6,162 nucleotides of DNA, from assembly GCA_946183385.1 (NCBI GenBank), contig CAMHBN010000120.1:1-6162 (forward strand), read 5' to 3'. A program made the position numbers and the translations under genes. This DNA comes from an uncultured Ruminococcus sp. (GTDB lineage Bacteria > Bacillota > Clostridia > Oscillospirales > Ruminococcaceae). The notes beneath the pieces were generated by a model. That model did not search any database. It was given only the letters and a program-made list of their open reading frames with translations, and was not told where the DNA came from. Shown here one piece after another: positions 1 through 5,238 of this stretch (the stretch's first letter is position 1; each line of letters begins with the position of its first letter).

Positions 1-99
1 CTCGCGCAGCTTTTCGGCGACTGCGGTGACGAGCTTTTCGTCGTTTCGCTTGTAGGAAATGAATATGCGTCCTTTTTCTTTAATTGCCTTTTCCTTCAT
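1..99 (-). CDS. TIR-domain protein, N-terminal part (cut by window edge)
   Basis: Only the first 33 codons are in the window; the rest lies to the left. The visible protein starts MKEKAIKEKG and continues RIFISYKRNDEKLV, which is a textbook TIR box 1: a beta strand ending in FISYKR plus an acidic residue, followed by an amphipathic helix AVAEKLRE. Bacterial TIR domains are typically NAD-cleaving enzymes or producers of NAD-derived signals, or act as interaction modules. Which applies cannot be told because the catalytic Glu region is outside the window. The start is ATG at 97-99. A purine-rich GAGGTGAGAG overlaps the stop codon of the upstream gene, and only 14 bases separate the two genes, so they are probably co-transcribed and perhaps translationally coupled. 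TIR identity is well supported; the domains after TIR are unknown. Confidence 0.85.
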   Translation of the reverse strand, partial: MKEKAIKEKGRIFISYKRNDEKLVTAVAEKLRE

Positions 100-113
100 A
101 TCTTTCTCTCACC

Positions 114-2474
114 TCATTCCAGTATCTCAAAGCCGACCTTATCGGCTACATTTTTTCGTACAGAATCATAGATATCTTTGGAGAATGCTGAGTGGAGCCT
201 TTTCTTTACGGCTTCGCAGAAGGCGTCGGAGGTGATGTCCGCCGCGCCCTTTCTTACCTGCCATACATAGCCCTCGGTATCGGTGAGGTAATAGTAGTCC
301 TCAGCCTCGGATATCTTTGTTATCGCGGCTCCCGACGGTATTCTGTGCCTGATGAGCGGAAAGAGCTTGGCGTCTTCCTCTCTGCACCACAGCTCCATGA
401 ACCAGCCGCCGTCCGTTCCGACGACAAGCTTGTTTCCGCCGCCTGTAATGCCGAGGGTTGATACCTCGCCTCCCACTCTGAGATACGGCGTCACATCAAC
501 GGCGGTATTCTCGTCAAGTCCGTCGTAGAGCTTGTCCTCGTGACGCTGGGCAGGACCGACATAAACGTGTGACGCAAGGTCGAGAATAACGGTCTTGCCG
601 CCTGCGGTATATGTCGCTATATGTGCGTCTGTTGCGGATGCGCTGCTGATGAGTCCCGATGAGACTGCCTGTTTGGAGGAATACTCCGCCGTGATGTTTT
701 TCCCGTTCAGGTCAGCGGGGAGGAGGTCGGAGAAGTCCTGCGTCATTACGGTGTCTGCCATCGCAAATAAGGTGCTGCCCTGAACATCGAGCTGGAAGGC
801 GTCGATGCAGATGGAGAGCAGGCTGCCGAGTGCGAGCTTCTTTTCGATGTCATAGAGGATAATGCCCTCGGTCTCATCGCAGTAGACGATGGTGCTGTCG
901 TTTACGAATACCGCCGAGGTCGGATGCGTACATGATGTGCCCGCGGATACCGCCTTTGACGGGGAGCTGATATCCCACAGGACGAGGTCTCCGCTCTTAT
1001 CGGCTATCACGAGCCTGCCGTTCCTGAGAGCGGCGGCGGTGCGTCCGCGGTCTGAGGGCGGGTTGTGCATTTTTTCAATGGGTATCTCCAGTGTCTCGGT
1101 AGCACCGTCCTTCGTGATGGTGACCGCGCTGAGCCTGCAATTCCTGCTGATTATTGCGAGTGCGCCGTCCTTGTACGGCTCTGCACAGCAGACTATCCCG
1201 CCCGTATACTTTCCCGTCATAGAGTAGCTGTTGCCGTCCTCGCGGTACAGCCACACGGAGCTGCCGTCATATACGACTATAGAGCTCCTGTCCTCCGAGA
1301 ATGATATCATCTGAAGGCTTGTGTGGTCAAATTCCATCACGTCGGGGCAGGTCGTCCAGTTCTTCATATCCTCGGAGATGTACAGCTTGCCGGAATTGTC
1401 GGATACAGCGTAGAACTCGGCGTCGCCGTACTCCTCTGCTGCGGTGAGGTTCTCCTTCGAGACCTTTATATCCTTGACCGCACGCCCTGTATAATTGTCC
1501 CACTTGATGAGGTGTCCCTCATTGCACGCGGTGAGCGTATAGCGTTCGTCGCAGCACACATCGCTCGTCCTTATCATATATTTGTTTTTGAAGCCGAGGG
1601 GAGTGTTCGGCCAGCTGTGATCCATGTATGTGACTATGGTGTCAAGATACTGTGACCGCTCCGTCTCGTTGCTGATGCCGGGGTCGGCATAGGCGTCGAG
1701 TGCCTTCAGAGCCTGTACGTGCGGGTAGTCGTCGGAGGTCGATACCGCGACCGTTACCGAGCGGCGGTTCGTACCTGCAATGAATTTGCCGAGCTTTACG
1801 AGCGTGACTGTCAGCAGCACAGCGAGTATGGTGATAAATATGTATCCCGCGCCCTTTATAAAGTGCTTTGTCGCCAGCGGCAGATACTCTGTCAGGGAAA
1901 CGGAAAGGTATTCGTTTATCTCGTCGAGCTCCTTGACGATGCGAGGATCCTTTTCCGCATTCCTGCGCCTTTTGATGAGATGCTTCGCCTTCAGTATCCT
2001 GAACGTTCCACGCATGAGGAAGGCTTCGCTTTTGTTGGTCATCTTCCACATCTGCATCGAGGACTGAAGGCTGTTCCTGAACTTGTAGAAGTCGGTGTCG
2101 AGTATGACCGCTTCGGTCACGTCGCCGAGGAAGGACTCGGTCTCCTTGATGATATTGATGTCCGCAACTGTTTTCGGAATCACCGCGGGATCACTGAAAT
2201 CTGCGTTTTCCGTGAATCCGACAGGTATCAGGCGGATGTTTTCTCCGAGCGAGCGGACATTTTTCTGCCATGTTTTGTCCTCGGTCGCTTCATCAGAGAG
2301 AACGACTATTGCGGCCTCCTGAGGGAGCGCCTTTTCTGCGGTAAGCGTAATGAGGCCGTTCGCGGTTTCGCTTCGGGTCATGCCTACAGCACTGCAAAGG
2401 TGCTCGGCAATAGTCATTGCTCTGCTTGTCTGCGCTTCATTATAGATTATCACAAGTTTGTGTTTGTTTGTCAT
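114..2474 (-). CDS. Membrane protein: divergent TIR-like domain, one TM segment, WD40-like beta-propeller (786 aa)
   Basis: Residues about 5-145 read as a divergent TIR fold: a first strand KLVIIYNEA, a later strand AAIVVLSDEA, then TWQKNVRSL and RLIPVGF, matching the order of TIR elements (box 1, the strand ending in LS, the W-containing helix, the IPV strand). At the usual W-x-x-x-E position the sequence is W69-QKN-V73, so the catalytic Glu of NAD-cleaving TIRs appears absent. A Lys/Arg-rich stretch (163-178) precedes a single membrane span at about 209-228. Residues about 295-745 hold seven or eight WD-like blade ends, for example LIKWDNYTG, LVLWDISSP, IILYDIEKK and YVWQVRKG. The positive residues before the span favour TIR in the cytosol and propeller outside, but both flanks are charged. 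The ATG at 2474 is preceded by AGGAGG (2481-2486) with 6-base spacing. Function is not known; a sensor or adaptor for the adjacent TIR protein is an inference. Confidence 0.85.
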   Translation of the reverse strand: MTNKHKLVIIYNEAQTSRAMTIAEHLCSAVGMTRSETANGLITLTAEKALPQEAAIVVLSDEATEDKTWQKNVRSLGENIRLIPVGFTENADFSDPAVIPKTVADINIIKETESFLGDVTEAVILDTDFYKFRNSLQSSMQMWKMTNKSEAFLMRGTFRILKAKHLIKRRRNAEKDPRIVKELDEINEYLSVSLTEYLPLATKHFIKGAGYIFITILAVLLTVTLVKLGKFIAGTNRRSVTVAVSTSDDYPHVQALKALDAYADPGISNETERSQYLDTIVTYMDHSWPNTPLGFKNKYMIRTSDVCCDERYTLTACNEGHLIKWDNYTGRAVKDIKVSKENLTAAEEYGDAEFYAVSDNSGKLYISEDMKNWTTCPDVMEFDHTSLQMISFSEDRSSIVVYDGSSVWLYREDGNSYSMTGKYTGGIVCCAEPYKDGALAIISRNCRLSAVTITKDGATETLEIPIEKMHNPPSDRGRTAAALRNGRLVIADKSGDLVLWDISSPSKAVSAGTSCTHPTSAVFVNDSTIVYCDETEGIILYDIEKKLALGSLLSICIDAFQLDVQGSTLFAMADTVMTQDFSDLLPADLNGKNITAEYSSKQAVSSGLISSASATDAHIATYTAGGKTVILDLASHVYVGPAQRHEDKLYDGLDENTAVDVTPYLRVGGEVSTLGITGGGNKLVVGTDGGWFMELWCREEDAKLFPLIRHRIPSGAAITKISEAEDYYYLTDTEGYVWQVRKGAADITSDAFCEAVKKRLHSAFSKDIYDSVRKNVADKVGFEILE

Positions 2475-2484
2475 ACAGTCCCTC

Positions 2485-2496
2485 CTGATTAATCAG
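2485..2496. promoter_or_regulatory. 12-bp perfect palindrome overlapping the ribosome binding site
   Basis: CTGATTAATCAG is a perfect 12-base palindrome that touches the AGGAGG of the 786-residue TIR-propeller gene. It could be an operator or a way to occlude the ribosome binding site, but a 12-base palindrome may also arise by chance. Confidence 0.3.
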
Positions 2497-2500
2497 AAAC

Positions 2501-2650
2501 TTAAAAATGTACAGTTATGACCTCTGTCATATAGCTGTAGAGGTAAATGCGCACATCATCGGTCGTTTTGCAGATATTATGGTAAACAGTGCCGTCACCG
2601 GTCTTGTATTTTGTACTATCGTAGCTATTACGCTTCCGCACATAAAGATA
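2501..2650 (-). pseudogene. Decayed inverted fragment of a paralogue of the neighbouring lipoprotein
   Basis: One minus-strand frame, open from just after a TGA at 2651-2653 to a TAA at 2501-2503, has 49 codons and no good start. It contains DGTVYHNICK followed by TTDDVRIYLYSYMTE. The lipoprotein at 2821-3774 has DGTVYQ (residues 202-207) and TTADVRSYLSIYMTE (216-230) in the same order. Eleven of the last 15 residues match, and DGTVY is identical. The remnant is four residues shorter between the two blocks, and similarity stops soon after MTE. This is best explained as the leftover of a second gene of the same family in opposite orientation. The rest was lost, perhaps when the TIR unit arrived or by deletion. 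A longer open frame over the same bases (2527-2805) shows no such similarity and is not considered real. Confidence 0.7.
2511..2538. other. Imperfect inverted repeat in the leader of the TIR unit
   Basis: TATGAC (2516-2521) and GTCATA (2526-2531) pair around a 4-base loop. Outside them ACAG (2511-2514) pairs with CTGT (2535-2538), with a small asymmetric internal loop between. Read on the minus strand, the hairpin is followed by ACATTTTTAAG, which is not a clean T-run, so a terminator or attenuator is only possible. The element overlaps the coding remnant at 2501-2650, so part of the symmetry may be accidental. Confidence 0.3.
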
Positions 2651-2670
2651 TCAAATTTGCCTTTCTCATT

Positions 2671-2699
2671 ATTATAGCAGAATTCTCCTGAAAAATCAA
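2671..2699 (-). promoter_or_regulatory. Promoter for the TIR unit
   Basis: Read on the minus strand: TTGATT (2694-2699), a 17-base spacer, then a consensus TATAAT (2671-2676) preceded by TGC as an extended -10. Transcription would start near 2664 and leave a leader of about 190 nt before the ATG at 2474. No better promoter was found closer to the gene. Confidence 0.65.
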
Positions 2700-2757
2700 C
2701 TTCTTCATGTTTTTCATCAACCCTACAAAAGTTTACGAGAACTCGAGGGATTAGGAG

Positions 2758-2786
2758 TGGACAAATTCTCCCTGATGTGGTATACT
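2758..2786 (+). promoter_or_regulatory. Promoter of the lipoprotein gene
   Basis: TGGACA (2758-2763), a 17-base spacer and TATACT (2781-2786), with TGG just before the -10 as an extended element. The start would be near 2793, about 28 bases before the ATG. It points away from the TIR-unit promoter, so the two form a divergent pair. Confidence 0.75.
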
Positions 2787-2820
2787 GTATATTACAAAAT
2801 GACATAAAGGAGAGACAACT

Positions 2821-3774
2821 ATGAAAAAAAGAATAATTGCAGCCATTACGCTTTCGGGCGTTATCATCCTTTCAGCCTGCGGAAATAGTTCCGCAGATTC
2901 GGACGACTTCAAGAGCCCGACCTTCTCCTCGGTGACGACGACAGCCACCGTCAGCAGCACGGCAGAGCCTACAACTGCAGCCGAAGCAACTACCGAGGCT
3001 GTTCAGGCAGAAGCCGACTATTCGCCCGCCGACCTCGTCGGAGAATGGGTACAGCAGGATACGGGGAATATCCTCACGGTCAGAGACGACGCCACGTTCT
3101 CGCTGAAATACGTATACGGCGGAACACGCTTCGGCACTGTCAAAATAGAATCCGAGGAGAACCCCGACGGCTCTCGAACTTATTGGTATTCGTTCTGCGA
3201 GGACGATACTCCGTGGGCGAGCTTTGTTTGTCCCGAGAAGTCGTTCAGTGAGATATACTCCGAGGACGAGGGCGGCATGACCTTCGCACGCAACGACAGC
3301 GGCACTTACCTTGCTCCGACGATACCCGAGGCGAAGGATATCAGAGACGCGCTTGCCTTCGCGGACAAGCTGATGAGCGGAGTTGCCATTGCGACTGACG
3401 AAAGCGCAGAATACACTGCCGACGACGGAACAGTATACCAAAAGTCAGCCGACGCTCTCTATACCACGACCGCCGATGTTCGCAGCTATCTCAGCATTTA
3501 TATGACCGAGCAGTTTATCAGCAGCACCTACGGCTCGCTCTTCGGAACAGGCAGTCCCAAGTGTATAGATGTTGACGGCGAGCTCTATATTCAGTACAGC
3601 CCTGTCGGCGGAAAATACTCTTTTACGGACGATGACCCGACTGTGACCGAGACCGCCGAGGGCTACTCGATAAACATCAAAAACTACGATTACGGTGCTG
3701 AAAATACCGTAGCAGTATATGTTGTCAAGGACAACGGAATCTGGAAGATAAACGGGGTTGACAATTCCTTCTGA
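2821..3774 (+). CDS. Two-domain lipoprotein, lipocalin-like plus IseA-like (317 aa)
   Basis: The protein starts with MKKR, a hydrophobic stretch and the lipobox LSAC, giving a lipid-modified Cys20, so it should be anchored on the outer face of the membrane. Residues 21-66 are a Ser/Thr/Ala/Glu-rich linker. Residues about 70-160 (LVGEWVQQDTGN, then ILTVRDDATFSLKY and GTVKIES) look like the small lipocalin-like domain seen in many clostridial lipoproteins. Residues about 170-317 (DVRSYLSIYMTEQFI, DVDGELYIQYS, GIWKINGVD) resemble the IseA-type domain, which in Bacillus inhibits DL-endopeptidases of the cell wall. Both assignments come from pattern memory and are moderate. AAAGGAG (2806-2812) lies 8 bases before the ATG. 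It has no coding partner downstream. A fragment of a paralogue lies in inverted orientation at 2501-2650. Confidence 0.85.
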   Translation: MKKRIIAAITLSGVIILSACGNSSADSDDFKSPTFSSVTTTATVSSTAEPTTAAEATTEAVQAEADYSPADLVGEWVQQDTGNILTVRDDATFSLKYVYGGTRFGTVKIESEENPDGSRTYWYSFCEDDTPWASFVCPEKSFSEIYSEDEGGMTFARNDSGTYLAPTIPEAKDIRDALAFADKLMSGVAIATDESAEYTADDGTVYQKSADALYTTTADVRSYLSIYMTEQFISSTYGSLFGTGSPKCIDVDGELYIQYSPVGGKYSFTDDDPTVTETAEGYSINIKNYDYGAENTVAVYVVKDNGIWKINGVDNSF

Positions 3775-3866
3775 TCGAGCTTCACGCATTGCTTGGCAGC
3801 ACAAGGATACGTTCGGAGAAAGGACATCGGCTCATAATGCTTTCAACAGGTTTATAAAGTGATGAA

Positions 3867-3893
3867 ACTCCCTGTGCGTAGAACACGGGGAGT
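3867..3893. terminator. Hairpin downstream of the lipoprotein gene
   Basis: ACTCCCTGTG (3867-3876) pairs with CACGGGGAGT (3884-3893), ten pairs with one G-T wobble, around a 7-base loop. The following CGCTTATAT is not a strong T-run, so it may be a weak terminator or an RNA 3' end stabiliser. It lies 92 bases after the stop codon. Confidence 0.45.
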
Positions 3894-3915
3894 CGCTTAT
3901 ATAACAGGATTTCTA

Positions 3916-3944
3916 TTGATTTCAGGGCGGTTTTGTGATATACT
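3916..3944 (+). promoter_or_regulatory. Promoter of the peptide deformylase pseudogene
   Basis: TTGATT (3916-3921), a 17-base spacer and TATACT (3939-3944), with TGA before the -10. The -35 is the same hexamer as in the TIR-unit promoter. A ribosome binding site AAAGGAG follows at 3954-3960, ten bases before the ATG. The signals are preserved although the gene is broken. Confidence 0.6.
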
Positions 3945-3970
3945 TAAAAGCGTAAAGGAGACGAAAAAAT

Positions 3971-4175
3971 ATGATAAGAGAAATCATTCACGATACTTTC
4001 ACTTTAAGGATAAAGTCTAATGATGCAGCAGCCGATGACGCGCAGGTAGCCAAAGACCTTGCCGAAATGCTGCTATCAGGACAAGTATATGAAGACTCAC
4101 GAGAAGCGTTACAGCGGGTTTGGTGCACAGATAATTCAGCACGAAATTGACCATTGTAACGGGGAACTTATATAG
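3971..4175 (+). pseudogene. def: Peptide deformylase, internally deleted and frameshifted
   Basis: Peptide deformylase removes the formyl group from the initiator Met of new proteins. The ATG frame opens with MIREIIHDTFTLR and continues to DAQVAKDLAEML, the N-terminus of the short deformylases of about 136 residues found in clostridia. Near 4075-4085 the similarity moves to another frame: KYMKTHEKRYSGFGAQ, then IIQHEIDHCNGELI and a TAG at 4173-4175. HEIDH (4140-4154) is the metal-binding HExxH motif. The middle, about 70 residues including the G-x-G-[LM]-A-A type loop and the EGCLS metal ligand, is missing. The first frame continues out of register to a TGA at 4148-4150, so the product would be a 59-residue peptide without the catalytic centre. 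The cell presumably has another intact copy. Confidence 0.85.
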
Positions 4176-4190
4176 AAGCTAATACTGATA

Positions 4191-4226
4191 ACAGAACCGC
4201 AGCTCAGTAAAGAACTGCGGTTCTGT
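4191..4226. terminator. Hairpin after the deformylase pseudogene
   Basis: ACAGAACCGCAG (4191-4202) and CTGCGGTTCTGT (4215-4226) form a perfect 12-base stem with a 12-base loop. It starts 15 bases after the deformylase stop, which fits that gene's original terminator. The sequence after the stem (TGCATG) is not T-rich, so termination would depend on the T-containing descending arm or be inefficient. Confidence 0.55.
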
Positions 4227-4444
4227 TGCATGTGGAGATAATGTCGTATTTGCGTATTATTCTAATAATATGTTTTCGGAAATAAATGGAACGAGATGAA
4301 ATGGTCCAGAATAATATTTCTCTTATATTTTTTAAAGGAAATACCAATGATTTAAAGGTCAAGAAAGTCTCTGCACTGAAACCGTCGGTTTTTTAGAAAG
4401 AATAAGAACGTTGAAAATCGGTCACGTTTCAGACTTCACATAAG
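4227..4444. other. Gene-free stretch with AT-rich dyad and imperfect hairpin
   Basis: No convincing gene is visible between the deformylase remnant (ends 4175) and the Rrf2 gene (ends 4525). There is an AT-rich dyad TATTATT-CT-AATAATA at 4255-4270. A large imperfect hairpin spans 4376-4432: CTGAAAC/GTTTCAG (7 pairs), an internal loop, then TCGGTTTT/AAAATCGG (8 pairs, two wobbles) and a 21-base loop. It ends 12 bases before the strong terminator at 4445. A small plus-strand RNA is possible, but no clear promoter was found. A 36-codon open frame at 4286-4396 has no good ribosome binding site and no recognisable product. Confidence 0.35.
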
Positions 4445-4482
4445 AAACCCGCTTAGAATCGACTTCTAAGCGGGTTTTGTTT
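4445..4482. terminator. Strong, probably bidirectional terminator
   Basis: AAACCCGCTTAGAA (4445-4458) and TTCTAAGCGGGTTT (4464-4477) form a perfect 14-base stem with a 5-base loop, followed on the plus strand by TGTTTTGG. On the minus strand the stem is followed by CTTATGTG, a weaker tail. It lies between plus-strand remnants and the end of the minus-strand Rrf2 gene (47 bases from its stop), so it can serve both directions. Confidence 0.8.
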
Positions 4483-4524
4483 TGGTAATCATTAGTAATG
4501 TGTCAGCAAGTCGTCTTAGATTGC

Positions 4525-4971
4525 TCACATTATAAAGGAAATATCATCGTTATAGCTTTTCCGCTCGTAATAAATGTCTGTGAGGTCTTTAAGGGTGAGC
4601 CTTCGCGTGTATTTGCAGAGGTAGCTCGTCATAGGCTCCCACAGGCATTTTTCTATTGCGTCAGTGGCGTTTGGTTCGAGCTCTCCGCTGAACTCCGATG
4701 ACATAAGTATCGACTTGTCGAGCGCGTTCACTATCTCGTACAGAGTGATATCACTAAGCTCGCGCGATATCCTGTAGCCTCCGCCTGCACCCTTAACGCT
4801 TGTGATAAGGTCGGACTGTTTCAGAAGCGGAAGTATCTGTTCGAGATATTTTGCGGAGATGTGATTCCTCTTTGATATGGCGTTTACTTTTACTGTGTTC
4901 TCGTCGTGTGTATTCAGCGCTATATCGAGCAATGCGATGATACCGCATTCAACCTTTGAAGATATCCTCAT
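4525..4971 (-). CDS. Rrf2-family transcriptional repressor (148 aa)
   Basis: The protein is a typical Rrf2 winged-helix regulator: MRISSKVECGIIALLDIAL, a recognition helix in HISAKYLEQILPLLKQ, the wing GAGGGYRIS, then the dimer helix TLYEIVNALD and a C-terminal LTLKDL. An in-frame GTG at 4978-4980 would add three residues, but it has no ribosome binding site. GAGGTG (4978-4983) sits six bases before the ATG at 4969-4971, so that ATG is chosen. The three closely spaced Cys residues that hold the iron-sulfur cluster in IscR-like members are absent. Only Cys9, Cys109 and Cys119 (numbering from this start) are present, which suggests a CymR-like or other cluster-free type. It is divergent from an ABC substrate-binding lipoprotein with a Cys-rich leader, so control of sulfur uptake plus autoregulation is a reasonable inference. 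Confidence 0.9.
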   Translation of the reverse strand: MRISSKVECGIIALLDIALNTHDENTVKVNAISKRNHISAKYLEQILPLLKQSDLITSVKGAGGGYRISRELSDITLYEIVNALDKSILMSSEFSGELEPNATDAIEKCLWEPMTSYLCKYTRRLTLKDLTDIYYERKSYNDDISFIM

Positions 4972-4990
4972 ATTTTTCACCTCGTTTATA

Positions 4991-5013
4991 ATGTTGTAAT
5001 CAGTTTAACATAT
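4991..5013. promoter_or_regulatory. Candidate Rrf2 operator at its own promoter
   Basis: ATGTT (4991-4995) and AACAT (5007-5011) form an inverted repeat with an 11-base centre. The right part, GTTTAACATAT (5003-5013), matches GTTTAATGTAT at 5069-5079 in 9 of 11 positions. It overlaps the proposed -10 of the Rrf2 gene, as expected for autorepression. Confidence 0.4.
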
Positions 5014-5030
5014 CAGCGGAGCTTTTTCAA
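5002..5030 (-). promoter_or_regulatory. Promoter of the Rrf2 gene
   Basis: On the minus strand TTGAAA (5025-5030), a 17-base spacer and TAAACT (5002-5007). The start would be near 4996, leaving a short leader before GAGGTG. The -10 matches the consensus only in part. A TATAAA at 4984-4989 is too close to the ribosome binding site to be the -10. Confidence 0.45.
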
Positions 5031-5064
5031 GTATTTGATATATACACTTTTGCTATTGCCTACG

Positions 5065-5079
5065 ATACGTTTAATGTAT
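5065..5079. promoter_or_regulatory. Candidate Rrf2 operator at the transporter promoter
   Basis: ATAC (5065-5068) and GTAT (5076-5079) form an inverted repeat with a 7-base centre, and GTTTAATGTAT (5069-5079) is related to the motif at the Rrf2 promoter. It directly abuts the -35 of the transporter promoter. Confidence 0.4.
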
Positions 5080-5108
5080 TGGACAGATCGGATTACGTGT
5101 GTTATGAT
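5080..5108 (+). promoter_or_regulatory. Promoter of the leader peptide and ABC transporter
   Basis: TGGACA (5080-5085), a 17-base spacer and TATGAT (5103-5108), with TGT before the -10. The -35, spacer and TGn element match the lipoprotein promoter at 2758-2786. Transcription would begin near 5115, before the leader peptide. Confidence 0.75.
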
Positions 5109-5138
5109 AAATGCATAGAAACGACAAGGAGTGATACG

Positions 5139-5204
5139 ATGAAAGATACAAGATACCTGTTATTCTCGGAGCGAATGCGATGTTGCACCGCTCATTCAGA
5201 CTGA
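5139..5204 (+). CDS. 21-residue Cys-Cys leader peptide
   Basis: ATG at 5139 opens 21 codons ending in TGA at 5202-5204. AAGGAG (5126-5131) lies seven bases before the start, a better ribosome binding site than many genes here have. The peptide begins MKDTRY and ends LLFSERMRCCTAHSD, with tandem Cys codons TGT-TGC at 5181-5186. It sits between a strong promoter and the substrate-binding protein gene, whose ATG is 34 bases after the leader stop. Small Cys-containing leader peptides before sulfur-assimilation genes are known in actinobacteria and act by sensing Cys-tRNA supply through ribosome movement. The same role here is inferred from position, ribosome binding site and the Cys pair. Confidence 0.7.
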   Translation: MKDTRYLLFSERMRCCTAHSD

Positions 5205-5230
5205 AACAAACTATAAAAAAGGATACAGGT
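5155..5230 (+). promoter_or_regulatory. Possible leader RNA structure masking the transporter ribosome binding site
   Basis: ACCTGT (5155-5160), inside the leader peptide, is complementary to ACAGGT (5225-5230), which contains most of the ribosome binding site AGGTGA of the transporter gene. Between them GAGCG (5169-5173) pairs with CGCTC (5189-5193) and TGC (5176-5178) with GCA (5185-5187), a hairpin that encloses the Cys codons. A moving or stalled ribosome would change these pairings. No T-run follows, so control of translation is more likely than transcription termination. Confidence 0.4.
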
Positions 5231-5238
5231 GATATATA

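Noticed and set aside
1719..2492. 257-codon plus-strand open frame
   Set aside because: It lies opposite the TIR-propeller gene, is rich in Arg and Cys with no recognisable domain, and has no ribosome binding site; it is a shadow of the real gene.
2527..2805. 92-codon minus-strand open frame
   Set aside because: No ribosome binding site and no recognisable product. It crosses both divergent promoters, and another frame over the same bases carries the clear lipoprotein-like remnant.
2872..3441. 189-codon minus-strand open frame
   Set aside because: It is antisense to the lipoprotein gene, whose lipobox, promoter and ribosome binding site are all convincing.
4379..4394. Short AAACC-GTC-GGTTT hairpin with a T-run as a terminator
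   Set aside because: The stem is only five pairs with a three-base loop, and the same bases fit better in the larger hairpin at 4376-4432.
4286..4396. 36-codon plus-strand open frame beginning MERDEMVQNN
   Set aside because: No proper ribosome binding site, no promoter and no known family; too short to support without conservation data.
4978..4980. GTG as start of the Rrf2 gene
   Set aside because: The codon lies within the GAGGTG that serves the ATG at 4971, and it has no ribosome binding site of its own.
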